The position numbers and the translations under genes are program-made. From Salminus brasiliensis (Eukaryota; Chordata; Actinopteri; Characiformes; Bryconidae), in contig NC_132888.1 in NCBI RefSeq assembly GCF_030463535.1, positions 33,006,769-33,070,768 on the forward strand: a DNA stretch of 64,000 bases. The letters run 5' to 3'. The notes beneath the pieces were generated by a model. The model saw nothing but the letters and a program-made list of their open reading frames with translations. It did not search any database and had not been told where the DNA came from. Shown in pieces: positions 38,101 to 46,779 of this stretch. Each line of letters starts with the position of its first letter. The stretch's first letter is position 1.

Positions 38101-39253
38101 AGCCAAGAACGGACCAGCCCCTCCATACTTGATGGCAATGGTCAAAAGCCGATCTGCACCAAGAGCCCTTTGAGCTTTAAATACAGCTTGATCCATGGAA
38201 AATCCACGGAAGACAAGCGCCCAGGCTTTTTTTCTGTCCTGGCATGAAAGTGGTGGAACGAGCTTCCCCTGGGTGTCCGAATGGCGGAGTCGCTCGCTGT
38301 CTTCAAAACCAGACTGAAGACCCACCTCTTCCGAGAATACTTGGGCAAATAGCAGAGTGGTCACCTTATTGACGTGTGTTTAGTAGTGTCTAAACTTAGA
38401 GGTATCTTAACATTTTTAGTCTATTTAAACTAGCTGAGGTTATCCTTGGGTAAATAGCACAGCACTTTTGTAAGTCGCTCTGGAGAAGAGCGTCTGCTAA
38501 ATGCCCTAAATCTAAAATGTAATGCTTTTACTTAGCCTTTCTCAGATAACTTTAACAGTGCATGAATGCATCAACCACAGTGACAAATGACAACAAACAT
38601 TTGTTTGTGAAAATAAAGTAGGCCTTTTCTACATTCAAAATTAGAGATGGCAGAGGGCTCCCAAACAGCGCAGGAAGAGTAGCCTGTATCTAGTGTGTAG
38701 AACTTGCAATGGTATTCTTTTATGTCAGCAAACCTGAGTATCAGTTAATGCAGATGCTGTATTTCACACTCCTGTGCTGCCCCCACAGTTGCAAAAAAAA
38801 AAGGTGGAGGGAATGGCTGTAATTCCTCAACATTTATTTATTTATTTACATTTCTTAAATGAAAGCTAAAAGTCTACTCCTTAGTCACATCTTGAGTGCT
38901 TCAAATCTACTGAGGCCTAACTGTATTTACATCATCTGTATGACTACCCTGTGTTACTTATTTAAGCAGCAAAGGCTGAAACTCTCCCTATTATTTCAAC
39001 AAAAATGGACAGGGTTGGGTGGATATATGTAAATGTGGTTTTGTGACTGTGTGTGTGTGTGTGAATTTTACCTACTGCACTGTAGTGTGCTTCAAAACCA
39101 GAGTAGCGCTCCTCATTAGAAAAGTCTGAGTGGAATGTAACACTGAGCAAGCTCCCTGGAGAAAAGATAACCTCATCAGCCGGAACCCTTTCAGTATCTG
39201 TGCTTTCTCTGCCACAAAACACTGCCAGCTCCTCCATCTCTGAGTACACCTGT

Positions 39254-39315
<62 letters not shown>

Positions 39316-42300
39316 CTTAACTGCTCAGAACAAATGGTATTTTGCTTCTTACCTTTAAGTATAGCTGTTTGCATACACAGACAAACATTTCTCTTATCTG
39401 CCTCCTAGTTTGGGTGTTTACACTACATGTCAGTGAACGATGGGTCATGTGCTACTATCAGAAAAAACACACACACACCATCACTAAGTAGCAAAGGAGA
39501 AGTAAGGGTAAGACTTCAGCGACGTATGATGTAAAGAGCTTAAGAAAACTGCAATAATGCTATGTATGTTAAGCTCTTTTCAGGCACCAAAACCACACAA
39601 GAATGAGTTCTACTATTTCTTGTAGACAAAAAGAAGTCTACATAAAAGAAGAACTATATGAATGAAGGCAAGTCCAATCCATAAACCCATGTTCTATGGG
39701 GAAAGTTAGGTACATGCAATTGGAAGATGCAGAAAAACATTACTACACACACAGACAAAGGGTGTTCAGTATCAATAAACTGCAATATTATGTTTTGCTA
39801 TCCTGTAGCAATTAAAATTTTTTAAGAGTAGTTTACATGCAAGGATTGGTGGCAGACTGTGGTTTATTTTGTGTAGTGTTTAAATATTGACCTTTAGATG
39901 TTGTATTCTGTCTTCAGGTCCCAACTTTACTTCTTTCTTTTCCTAAAATGTATTTTTTTTAATTGTGACATTATTTAGCTTACAGTATCGCAATATATTT
40001 CAGTATATTGAATCTCATCTAGGGATGCACGATATTAACAAAATTTGTCGGATCGGGTAACAGATAATTAGGCAGATACATGGAACTGATCCTTTCACTT
40101 TTATTTGAGACTGCACTAAGTGTTTACATGTTTGCAATGTTTGATTACTGCTCGTATGTTTGGTCAAGTTACTTATTTATTCTCAGGTTTAACTACTTCA
40201 TCTTATTTTGAATGACTGTTCACACTAAATATTTAAAAATAAGATTGATTACTGTTTGTGTGTTTGACAAAGTGAAGCTACTTATTTTCAGTTTAGGCTG
40301 AAACAATTTATTTATTTGAATATATTTTTTTTAAGAAGTTTGACTTCTTTTTCATTTTGAATTTGAATGCTGTGCCAAGGTCCTGCCCCATTGTTATGAA
40401 TAGCAATTTACTACATTTATATCTAGTAAAGTAAGGTTTAAGTCAATCCTGATGCCATAAGTCTATCCCACATGGTGCATCCCTAATCTCATTGCGCTGT
40501 GCAGGAATGCTTACATGCATTTCTGGACTTCTGAGATATACAAAGCCATCACTGAAAGTAAAAGAAGCATGTGGTCCAAGCAGGTAGACAACTACTAAAG
40601 GTTTGTACACAAATATGACTCTAGTTACACAGCGTTACACAGTCCTATATTAATCAAGCTCAAAATACTTGTTACTACCTCACAGGAAGAAACACCCACC
40701 TGACAACATGGCATCACATAGTATATATGCAATAAAAATATTATATTTTATTATTGTTAGTATTATTATGTATTTATTTATTTATTTATATTACAGTTAC
40801 ATAATCATTAAACACTTCTGAAAGTAAATGGTGGTGCAGCATCTACAGCATTCACATTTCCTATTATCCCTGTGTAACATTCTTCACTGCCATTTAATCG
40901 TTTTTTTAGAATGCGAATACTAAATGTGACATGCAATTATTTTCTTAGATAACTTGGATAACGTCAGAAGTGGTTGCATGATAAATGAAACAGATGTGAT
41001 TTCTGTGTGTCTGTTTACCTTCCTGTGGATATGCCTGTAACAATATGTGCAGTGTATGTACTGTATGAATCTGTACCTGTGAATGCACAAGAGAAACTTG
41101 TTGCATACATTTTTATTATAAGAAGTTAAATGCTTTCTGTTTGTGTGTGCTGTATGTGTGCTGTATGTGTGCTGTATGTGTGCGGCGGGGGCAGGGCTGG
41201 GTTCCGTGACCTTTTTGTCTGGCAGCTGACTCGGTTCCATTGCCACAGCGCAATGAGGTGGCGGGTTGCCGTGGCACCCACCAGGGCATTTGAATATGAA
41301 TATGCCCCCTGTGGTCCAGGGAGCCCACTGGCTGCTGTGAAATAAACGCTATTAACTCTATCGGCAGGGCACCAAGACATCTGCTTCATCTGTCCATCAA
41401 AACCATCTAACAGAAAATACAATACAATGCAAGCAGAACTCCTGTGGCTTACAATGATGGCCAACAACCTAAACAAGGCGTCCCTAGACTGAACAAGAGC
41501 AGTCACAGTTATCTCACAGCTTTAACTCTGTGATACTAAATGACCACAGGGTGGTTTTAACCTAGGGATGGGCAATTAATTGAATCTGACAATCAGAACC
41601 TCTAATTGATGCCATTTTGCTCATGTCAGTTATTGTTTTTTTTTTGTTTGTTTGTTTGTTTTTTATATGTATATATTTTACTTTCCTCACTGTGTGATCA
41701 TGTACTGCCCCCTAATAACATACTATTGCTTGTGTAGTCACATTACTTAGCCCCATCCCATTTTTTTAATTGTACAGTTTTTGCATAAACTATTGCATGT
41801 AATAATTATCTGTGAAGCAGCTTTCAGACCCAATAACCTTCACTGCTCTTATGACCACCACAGTGTACAATTCTGACTTGGTAGGTTGCTCTAGAACAAG
41901 GCATTTCATCACTCTCAATGATTGCTTACATCTTAACCATTTAATTATGCACTGGAAACTGTGGTGAAATTCCTTCCAGTGAGGAACCTGGGACAAAATG
42001 CGGCTACAAAAATGCAGAAGTCATTATTGGTATGGTAAAGCTAGAGTACACACCCTGGGTTTTAAAATGGGCACCAGGGTGGCAGACAAATCCTGGCAGA
42101 CTGTCATGCTGGCACCAGAATCTACTGCACTGCATGTTGTGCCAACATTAGCAGTGGATGCCAACCTCCCTCTGGCGCTCAGCTGGGTCCCGGAAATCCT
42201 GAAATTCTACTTCAAAGCTTTCAGTAAGTGTTCACTTTCTTCACATAATGGTATTATGCATGCTTTTGGACTGTGGTATTTTAAAGTGATGTGAATATCA

Positions 42301-44868
42301 GGAGTGTGTTTGTCCTCCAAGTTAAGGATTTCAGTGCTACAGAAATTAGGCCTACGATTAACTTTTTAAAAGTCAAACAAGCAGTTTCAACAGAGGTTCA
42401 GACTCTAACCCACCCAATTGCATTGACTGCAAGACCGGTGTAAAAATGTAGACAGTTCGCTAAAAGACTAAACTTTTTCTAATATTTTATATAGCAGTGG
42501 TCTGCTTAACCTTCTGTTGGTATTAATGGCTATGCTACCAACGTTGGGCCAATAACAGTAATTTAATTGACCCATTTTTCTGTAAATGTTATATCATGCA
42601 CCATTATTGCAGCCATTTGTCTGTTACAAAGTATGTGTATGGGTGTGTGGGGGGGGGGCGACTTACCTTCACATAGTCATACTCGCACAGGTATGATGGC
42701 TCAACGTCAAAGTGCATGAAGTACAGGCGAATCTGATGGCCGTCCGGAACACTGATATTCCATTGGATCTCACTCTCCTTCGGGTAGGGCTCTGGAAAGT
42801 TTGGCGACTGCACACTCCCATACATGTCATTCAGCAGCAAGACTTCAGCCCCCACAAGGCTTACACACAGGTAGGAGAAGAGCACAGGTAGCAGAACACT
42901 GGGGAAACAAGTGGAAACATTCACAAGTGGAACACATTCGAATAACGGAACTACTTCTTGTATGTAAAAACACAAAGCTATTAGAAGTATGTACAGCCAT
43001 GCTTGTGTTTGTATGCAGAAGAGATATTTTATCATAATTTGAATTTGATGTAAAGTCATTGCTGAGTGGCCAGTTTTGAGAATTTCCCCACTGCGGGACT
43101 AATAAAGGACTATCTTATCTTATCTTGTTTGTGCATCATTTTTTAAAAACTATTTTGGTAGTTGTTAAGTTGCCATTCTAATTACCTATTAAAATTCTAC
43201 TTGCCAGGTTATCTGCTTTGGGAATATTTGGAAAAAAAATTGTAGTTGTGTTTATGGTGATGGTGGTTATTTCACCATCTGACCAATTACAGTCATGTGA
43301 AAAGGTTTGGACACCCAATAAAAGCATATTGACATTTAATCATCATTTAAACAATGAACAAGCAATGTCTTTTTTGTAAAATATAATTTATAGAAGAATA
43401 TTTTTGTGAGGAAACAGTGTGGACACACTATGCCCTAACAGCTGATATTCCCCCCTTGGCTGAAATAACTTTGGTTAGACTAGAATTCTTTCAGCTGCAT
43501 GAGATTTTAGCTTTAGTTTTTACACCGGTCTCTCATTTTTCTCAAGTGCCCTCTGAAACTTTGCATTCATTTTTATAAAGCATATGTCCATATAAGTCCA
43601 TATGTCCTGCTCTTGGTCTTTAGTCTTGTCTTGATGAGTTTTTTCTTTTACAGCAAGAGTTTCCTGCTTGCACACCTCCCATGAAAATCTAACGTGTGTG
43701 GTCTCTGATGGTTTCTGATGGTAGATGCTGTTCTTTGGCTTTAGCTGTGGTAAGAGCTACCTGTAGATCCCGTGAGGAAATGTTAGGATTGTTGGAGACT
43801 TCTTTATGCATTTTGTGGTCTGCTGTTGGACTGAACATGCTAAGACGGCCTGACCTGGCCCTGCTGGCAGTTGTTGCACTTGTAAATGGTTCAGCAGACA
43901 GTGGAGCGGTTGATTTTTGGTCTCAGTGTTCTGAGATCTTCTTAAACTCCTTCCCAGACTCATCTGCATCTACTACCTCTGAAAGCTCTTTGGATCTCAC
44001 TAATTAAGAGCAAACCAAACTAAATATCTGAGGTTCCTCTCTAACCATGTTCTACTCATCTGTAGCTGATTCCATTTTTTTAGTAGTAGTAAATGTGTGG
44101 GTGTCCTCACAGAAAAATAGTATTTCTATTCATTAATTAATTCATTCATTCATTAGTAAAGGGCATTTCTTCAGTTGTGTGTGTTTAGTTAGATTACCTA
44201 GGTTTTCATGGACTGTACTTAAAGAGAAATGAAATAGCACTTTGCACGGTTCATATTTTGAATATCAGTGTTATCTGATGAGTGTCCTCTACCTCATCAT
44301 CTACATCTACAGCTCTTTTTGTGACAGCTACTCATTGTTGTACACTATTATAATAATGACATACATTTACAGCAACACTGCGTTCCTGCTGCTGAATACC
44401 AGTGACTGTAAACTTCAGAACAGTGTTTTTACACTTAACTCAAGTGCTCAAGCTTTGATGTAGAGCTCGTGTGTAAAAACAATGCTTAATCTGCCCGCTT
44501 CAGAGATATTAGCTTAGTGCAGTGGAAAATGCGCACAGATTTGGCAAAGCGAGCAAAGGCCACAAGTCACAAGTGGCCTCTCAAACCTCTTTGCTGGGGC
44601 TTTATGCTTCGTCGTTGCTGTACAAAAAAAAAAATAAGTCTTGAAAAGACTTAAAATCCTGACCGATGTTCCTGCGGAGCTCCTAGACAGGAGTTTAATA
44701 AATCAGAGCACTCGTAGCAACTCTACAGACTGCACAAATCTTAAACACAGCCACAAGAAAGACAGCAAAAGTGACACAGATACAGGTTAGAGGAAGAGGG
44801 AGTAATAAAAGGCAGAAATCAGAAAGAATGTAGCTTTCTCACCACGCCGGATCCAAGTTTAGCCCCAT
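24922..44868 (-). CDS. MASP1: Mannan-binding lectin serine protease, MASP-3 form, 12 coding exons
   Basis: The twelve exons sum to 2,274 nt (757 residues plus stop) with consistent phases. Order: signal peptide (1 to about 25), CUB1 (to 145), Ca-binding EGF (146-189), CUB2 (190-304), CCP1 (305-370), CCP2 (371-434), a Gln/Ser/Thr-rich linker (435-457) and the protease exon (458-757). Activation would cut QQKR|IVGG before residue 473. The triad is His-520, Asp-576 and Ser-692, with Asp-686 in the trypsin-like S1 pocket. The serine codon is AGC and the histidine-loop cysteine is absent, as in MASP-3, MASP-2, C1r and C1s. Human MASP-3 has 728 residues. Known role: a plasma protease bound to MBL, ficolins or collectins that activates pro-factor D. 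A Tc1 element sits in one intron. Confidence 0.93.
26424..26492 (-). CDS. MASP1: MASP1 exon 11: low-complexity linker
   Basis: Acceptor 'tgcctaacag', donor 'CCTG|gtaagc', both phase 1. It encodes 23 residues ([12 protein letters not shown], then [11 protein letters not shown]), rich in Gln, Ser, Thr and Pro, between CCP2 and the protease exon. Human MASP-3 goes directly from CCP2 to the activation segment, so this is extra. Inclusion keeps the frame, as would skipping. Confidence 0.75.
27095..27166 (-). CDS. MASP1: MASP1 exon 10: CCP2, second half
   Basis: Acceptor 'gtctaatgcag', donor 'TCAG|gtagaa', phases 1 and 1. It encodes [21 protein letters not shown], holding the third and fourth CCP cysteines and the Trp of the module, aligned with the human YTCSAQGVW to LPTC segment. 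Confidence 0.85.
27315..27434 (-). CDS. MASP1: MASP1 exon 9: CCP2, first half
   Basis: Acceptor 'ctctacctcgtag'. It encodes [15 protein letters not shown], then a Ser/Thr-rich stretch and [13 protein letters not shown], with the first two CCP cysteines. The donor I chose, 'AACA|gtgcgg', is weak. It keeps phase 1 and yields an N-S-T sequon next to the TYTC of exon 10. The other in-phase donor, after TGCAAGA, would shorten the module further. Confidence 0.7.
29075..29136 (-). CDS. Candidate MAp44-like alternative terminal exon
   Basis: A very long pyrimidine tract (minus strand, about 29,130-29,260) ends at 'ctgtccaccag'. The following AGAAGGAATC continues in the phase left by exon 8 and reads [20 protein letters not shown] before TAG at 29,075-29,077. 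Human MASP1 has a short alternative exon at this place (between CCP1 and CCP2) that gives the protease-lacking regulator MAp44. Using this exon would give about 390 residues, against 380 for human MAp44. The tail does not resemble the human tail, and no good poly(A) signal is seen nearby. Speculative. Confidence 0.3.
29905..29940. repeat. (ATT)n microsatellite
   Basis: An ATT run of about nine units inside the MASP1 intron between exons 8 and 9. Confidence 0.9.
30026..30104 (-). CDS. MASP1: MASP1 exon 8: CCP1, second half
   Basis: Follows 'gtttttaag' in phase 0 and ends 'AAAG|gtaagg' in phase 1. It encodes [20 protein letters not shown], then SVPLCK, with the third and fourth CCP1 cysteines and the conserved Trp. 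Confidence 0.9.
30219..30337 (-). CDS. MASP1: MASP1 exon 7: CCP1, first half
   Basis: Acceptor 'ctcttgtctgcag', donor 'CAAAAG|gtcagc'. It encodes [20 protein letters not shown], then [20 protein letters not shown], matching the human segment around NECPELQPPVHGK and FFKDQVLVSCDTGY. Confidence 0.92.
30521..32060 (-). mobile_element. Full-length Tc1-type transposon
   Basis: The element is 1,540 bp, bounded by TA dinucleotides (30,519-30,520 and 32,061-32,062) that represent the target duplication. Ends are CAGTGGGGGAAAAAAG and, inverted, CAGTGGTGGAAAAAAAG. The terminal inverted repeats extend about 200 bp on each side (30,521 to about 30,721 and about 31,863 to 32,060) and differ by only a few substitutions and small indels. 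It lies in the MASP1 intron between exons 6 and 7, with its transposase in the same orientation as the gene. Such Tc1 elements are widespread in teleosts. Confidence 0.95.
30738..31757 (-). CDS. Tc1 transposase, uninterrupted
   Basis: 339 residues, the usual length for Tc1 transposases (about 340). An N-terminal paired-like HTH region (about 1-110) is followed by the DDE domain. Catalytic residues are Asp-152 (WSDETK), Asp-243 ([11 protein letters not shown]) and Glu-278 (SPDLNPIEN), with 34 residues between the last two, the DD34E signature. The [11 protein letters not shown] motif is at 187-197. The role is cut-and-paste transposition at TA sites. No frameshift or stop is seen, and with near-matching TIRs the copy looks young. 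Whether it is active cannot be told from sequence alone. Confidence 0.96.
   Translation of the reverse strand: MVKTKELLTDTRNKIVDLHQAGKTESAIGKQLVVKKSTVGEIIRKWKTYKTANLPQSGAPPKISARGVKMITRTVSKNPRTTQGDLVNDLQKAGNNVTKATVSNTLRRQGLRFCSARRVPLLKPVHIRARLKFAREHLDVPEEYWENVLWSDETKVPLFGTNTTRCVWRRVNAELHPQNTIPTVKHGGGNIMLWGCFSAKGLGRLVRVHERMNGAMYCEILSANLLPSARALKMKRGWVFQHDNDPEHTARATKEWLRKKHFKVLEWPSQSPDLNPIENLWRELKVCVARRQPQNITALEEICMEEWANIPAMVCANLVKTYRKRLTSVIANKGYVTKY
32262..32409 (-). CDS. MASP1: MASP1 exon 6: CUB2, second half
   Basis: Acceptor 'gttctcttcag', donor 'ACAA|gtaaga'. It encodes [18 protein letters not shown], then [18 protein letters not shown], nearly identical to the human LGPFCGE and [13 protein letters not shown] segments. 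Phase 0 in, phase 1 out. Confidence 0.93.
32727..33398 (+). mobile_element. Decayed Tc1-like element
   Basis: Inverted ends 'aaagtttgggtacccc' (left) and 'gggtgcccaaacttt' (right). Inside, the + strand keeps a [15 protein letters not shown] trace of the transposase DNDPKHT region, but frames are broken. It lies in the MASP1 intron between exons 5 and 6. Confidence 0.65.
34398..34594 (-). CDS. MASP1: MASP1 exon 5: CUB2, first half
   Basis: The split Val codon joins the EGF exon. It encodes [20 protein letters not shown], then [12 protein letters not shown] and [17 protein letters not shown], and ends 'ATTAAG|gtaagg'. The acceptor 'gagattacag' sits 9 bases downstream of a (TG)23 tract, with no ordinary pyrimidine tract. 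Confidence 0.94.
34604..34649. repeat. (CA)23 at the MASP1 exon 5 acceptor
   Basis: Perfect CA run, (TG)23 in the transcript, replacing the usual polypyrimidine tract of the exon 5 acceptor. Confidence 0.95.
35119..35149. repeat. CG/CA microsatellite
   Basis: A short GC run passing into (CA)n in the MASP1 intron between exons 4 and 5. Confidence 0.9.
35937..36545 (+). repeat. Dispersed retroelement-like 3' region, copy A
   Basis: Shares ordered blocks with 53,668-54,140: 'ctacctgcatcagacc', 'ctgcctaatgacca', 'cttaactatctgccacta' and 'gaccagaggaggatggg'. It then runs into 'gtaaagctgctttgtgacaa'. The inverse of that last block appears near 20,520-20,610. This block order is characteristic of a high-copy repeat in otophysan fishes. 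I cannot name the family with certainty. Confidence 0.6.
36968..37099 (-). CDS. MASP1: MASP1 exon 4: calcium-binding EGF domain
   Basis: Phases 1 and 1. It encodes [19 protein letters not shown], then [15 protein letters not shown] and NRTCK. DIDEC and the [12 protein letters not shown] pattern give the Ca2+ ligands and the Asn that is beta-hydroxylated in this family. The domain bridges CUB1 and CUB2 and supports Ca-dependent dimerisation and lectin binding. Confidence 0.95.
37695..38520 (+). mobile_element. L2-like LINE, 3' end with broken ORF2 C-terminus
   Basis: Three frames together keep the ORF2 tail: [47 protein letters not shown] and finally [10 protein letters not shown] before a stop near 38,351. 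At least one frameshift and a stop separate them. The 3' end is the fish L2/SINE tail 'gtaagtcgctctggagaaga'. It is 5'-truncated and lies in the MASP1 intron between exons 3 and 4. Confidence 0.85.
39072..39249 (-). CDS. MASP1: MASP1 exon 3: CUB1, second half
   Basis: Phase 0 in, phase 1 out (178 nt). It encodes [20 protein letters not shown], then [20 protein letters not shown] and SGFEAHY, matching human VFCGRETTDTE-like and [12 protein letters not shown] segments. The acceptor 'cgcacag' follows (TG)28 directly, and the donor 'GTAG|gtaaaa' is followed by a short (CA)n. Skipping would shift the frame. Confidence 0.94.
39257..39312. repeat. (CA)28 at the MASP1 exon 3 acceptor
   Basis: Perfect CA run, (TG)28 in the transcript, lying 8 bases upstream of exon 3 in place of a polypyrimidine tract. 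Confidence 0.95.
40020..40485. mobile_element. hAT-type MITE
   Basis: Perfect 11-bp terminal inverted repeats (tagggatgcac and gtgcatcccta) enclose 466 bp without coding capacity. Flanking 8-mers atctcatc and atctcatt match at 7 of 8 positions, as expected for the 8-bp target duplication of the hAT superfamily. Confidence 0.75.
41170..41345. promoter_or_regulatory. GC-rich intronic block with RFX-like site
   Basis: This stretch is clearly richer in GC and CpG than the surrounding intron. It contains 'gttgccgtggcacc' at 41,265-41,278, which differs from the palindromic RFX X-box at two positions. Its role as an enhancer or conserved element is unproven. Confidence 0.25.
41980..42223 (+). other. 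Candidate antisense exon in MASP1 intron 2
   Basis: A pyrimidine-rich acceptor 'attccttccag' and a strong donor 'TTCA|gtaagt' bracket 244 nt on the + strand. A frame open from 41,998 runs across it, but an in-frame TGA lies just upstream and the protein resembles nothing I know. It may be a non-coding or decoy exon. Confidence 0.2.
42667..42898 (-). CDS. MASP1: MASP1 exon 2: signal peptide core and CUB1, first half
   Basis: Acceptor 'cacttgtttccccag', donor 'GTGAAG|gtaagt'. It encodes the hydrophobic [17 protein letters not shown], then [20 protein letters not shown] and [10 protein letters not shown]. The last segments align with human VELNNMFGQIQSPGYP and [10 protein letters not shown]. 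Signal cleavage is likely after VGA. The first base completes a codon begun in exon 1. Confidence 0.94.
43291..44115 (-). mobile_element. Decayed DNA transposon, probably Tc1 group
   Basis: Ends are 'gtgaaaaggtttggacaccc' and, opposite, 'tgtgtgggtgtcctcaca', an imperfect inverted pair like the other Tc1 remnants in the window. All frames are broken. It lies in MASP1 intron 1. Confidence 0.5.
44843..44868 (-). CDS. MASP1: MASP1 exon 1: start codon exon
   Basis: ATG at 44,868-44,866 gives MGLNLDPA plus two bases, ending at the donor 'GTG|gtgaga'. The two-base overhang fits exon 2 exactly and gives a continuous signal peptide [20 protein letters not shown] chose it because exon 2 has no suitable in-frame ATG before its hydrophobic core, and this is the nearest upstream ATG-donor pair of the right phase. 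The total CDS is then divisible by three. Confidence 0.7.
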
Positions 44869-44927
44869 TTCAGCTGCCGAGGAGTGTATAGTGTAGTGGC
44901 ATTCACACTGGCGCTCACTCACTTTCT

Positions 44928-44953
44928 ATGCACGTCACATTGCAACTGTTTAC
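44928..44953 (-). promoter_or_regulatory. MASP1: Candidate MASP1 proximal promoter cluster
   Basis: About 60-85 bases upstream of the MASP1 ATG lie a CRE-like half-site (TGACGTG on the minus strand), a C/EBP-like ATTGCAAC (44,939-44,946) and a FOXA-like TGTTTAC (44,947-44,953). Liver-type factors would suit a plasma protease. No TATA box is evident. Confidence 0.3.
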
Positions 44954-44978
44954 AAAAGACGCGGTCTCCCCCACGAGG

Positions 44979-44981
<3 letters not shown>

Positions 44982-45025
<44 letters not shown>
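44982..45025. repeat. (GA)n tract upstream of MASP1
   Basis: A GA run of about 22 units about 115 bases 5' of the MASP1 start codon, reading as (TC)n in the gene direction. Confidence 0.95.
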
Positions 45026-45029
<4 letters not shown>

Positions 45030-45363
45030 GAGAGAGACCAAAGTGCAGCATGACATTTTCAAGGGCTTTTTGGCTTGTGAAGTGAGAATGAACCTCTTTT
45101 ACACCTTTTTTTATGACGAATAAAAATGAAGAATAGAGCCTTAACCCATTTGCAGTTAGGCAGTTTTTACATCAGCCTGAGCTGCATCAGAGCACGTCAG
45201 GTCTGCACATTAATGCAATATTCATAATGCCTGTACCTGTTGTGGGTTTTTTTTATGATAATTGGATGTAACTGAATGTGAATAATTCCATTTTGGATGC
45301 TGCATGTGGCTAAGCATGAGGCCTATATATAGAGGCCTATATAACCACAAAGTGGCTTTGTGT

Positions 45364-45592
45364 GGTCGGTGTGGTGCAACAGATAACACCACCACCTGCC
45401 AGTAAACTACCACACCACGTGGGAGACTGGGGTTCCATTTCCAGTCTCTGTGACTATGCTGCGCTACACCAATAAGTAAGTCCTTGGGCAAGATTCCTAA
45501 CACTTGGTTGGCCCACCTCTGTAATACGAGTAACCTTGTAAGTTGCTCTGGATAAGAGCGCCAGCTAAATGCCATAAATGTAAATAACCCAA
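45364..45592 (+). repeat. tRNA-derived SINE
   Basis: Begins 'ggtcggtgtggtgcaacaga' (A-box region) with a B-box-like 'ggttccatttcc', then 'aagtccttgggcaagattcc', and ends in the L2-type tail 'taagttgctctggataagag' plus 'aaatgtaaat'. Same family as the - strand copy at 16.2-16.5 kb. Confidence 0.75.
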
Positions 45593-46779
45593 GCTGCAAT
45601 AGAAACAAGATCATTTCCATTTAAATACATGTTTAAATAAATCAGATAAAGAGCCATGTGAAAAGTAAATGGGTTTGGGTGCAGTATGTATGAGAATTAT
45701 GAAAAACAGACAAAACTTAAAAAGTTGAGGGCCTTATGAAAGGGTTACCCTGTCATTAGGAGGTACTGACCTCAATCCTTACAGATGCAACAGCCATCCA
45801 TGACCAAGAATGCATTATTGTCTTGGAAACAGAAGCAACACAAATCCCAGGACTAGTCTGTGGAGGTCCCGTCCCTGCATAAGTTATGTGCACTGCACGG
45901 TGGGCATGAACTGGGTCTTACTGGAATGTTAAACGAGACCAGCTTCCAAAACGTATGATGTAAAGCTTAATGTTAAGATCATCTTAACTGGCAGAGAGAA
46001 TGCTCCCTGTGATGCTCTGTGTAGCATTTGACAATCACTTTTGTCTTAAGATGCTGTCGAGGAATCTAGCCAAGATCAGATTGCTCCAAGCAGAATCAGA
46101 ATTGCATCATTACTGTTGTGTTCCAAGCCCAAAATAGCGTTCCTTAACTGGTTAGTGTAAAAACCTGGAACAATATAAAATTAGTCACAGAGCACATGAC
46201 ATGTTGCACAGGTGATTAAAAATGAGCTTCAGGGACATCCGCTCGCATTATTCAACACCCCAGAGAGCTACATACATACCATAAGGTATTGTGCACTCAT
46301 TAAACACCTGGCAACAAGTTATCAATCAAATAAATTCACTGCTGAACCACTTAATCCCACTATGCCCACCATTATCCCACCATTATCTAATAGCAAGACA
46401 TCTCAGCAGATCATATCTTCTGGCATTATAGTGCATTGTGTGTAATAACAATCTGAAGCTATATTATGGATCACTCTATATATCCCTAATGTCTATGTAT
46501 CCCTGAAAGATGATTCCTGTAACTCATTAGTTTTGGTACTGATGGGATGCTTTCTCAAAGAATTACAGAGAGATGATTGTAATGTAAGTGGAGGACAGAA
46601 GTATCTCCAAAGCACAGAGATACATCCTCTCAGAACTCTACTCTACTAGTGTTACGGCTGTCAATAGTAAGTGAGTAAAAATTATATGATTTCCAAAAGG
46701 TACAAAGATGACATTTTTTTAACATTTCAAGCAGTAACACTTTTGTATTTTTAAAATATAATAATAATTTAAAAAACAC

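Noticed and set aside
34604..39312. CRISPR-like regular spacing of CA tracts
   Set aside because: These are eukaryotic microsatellites, with no repeat-spacer structure or cas genes.
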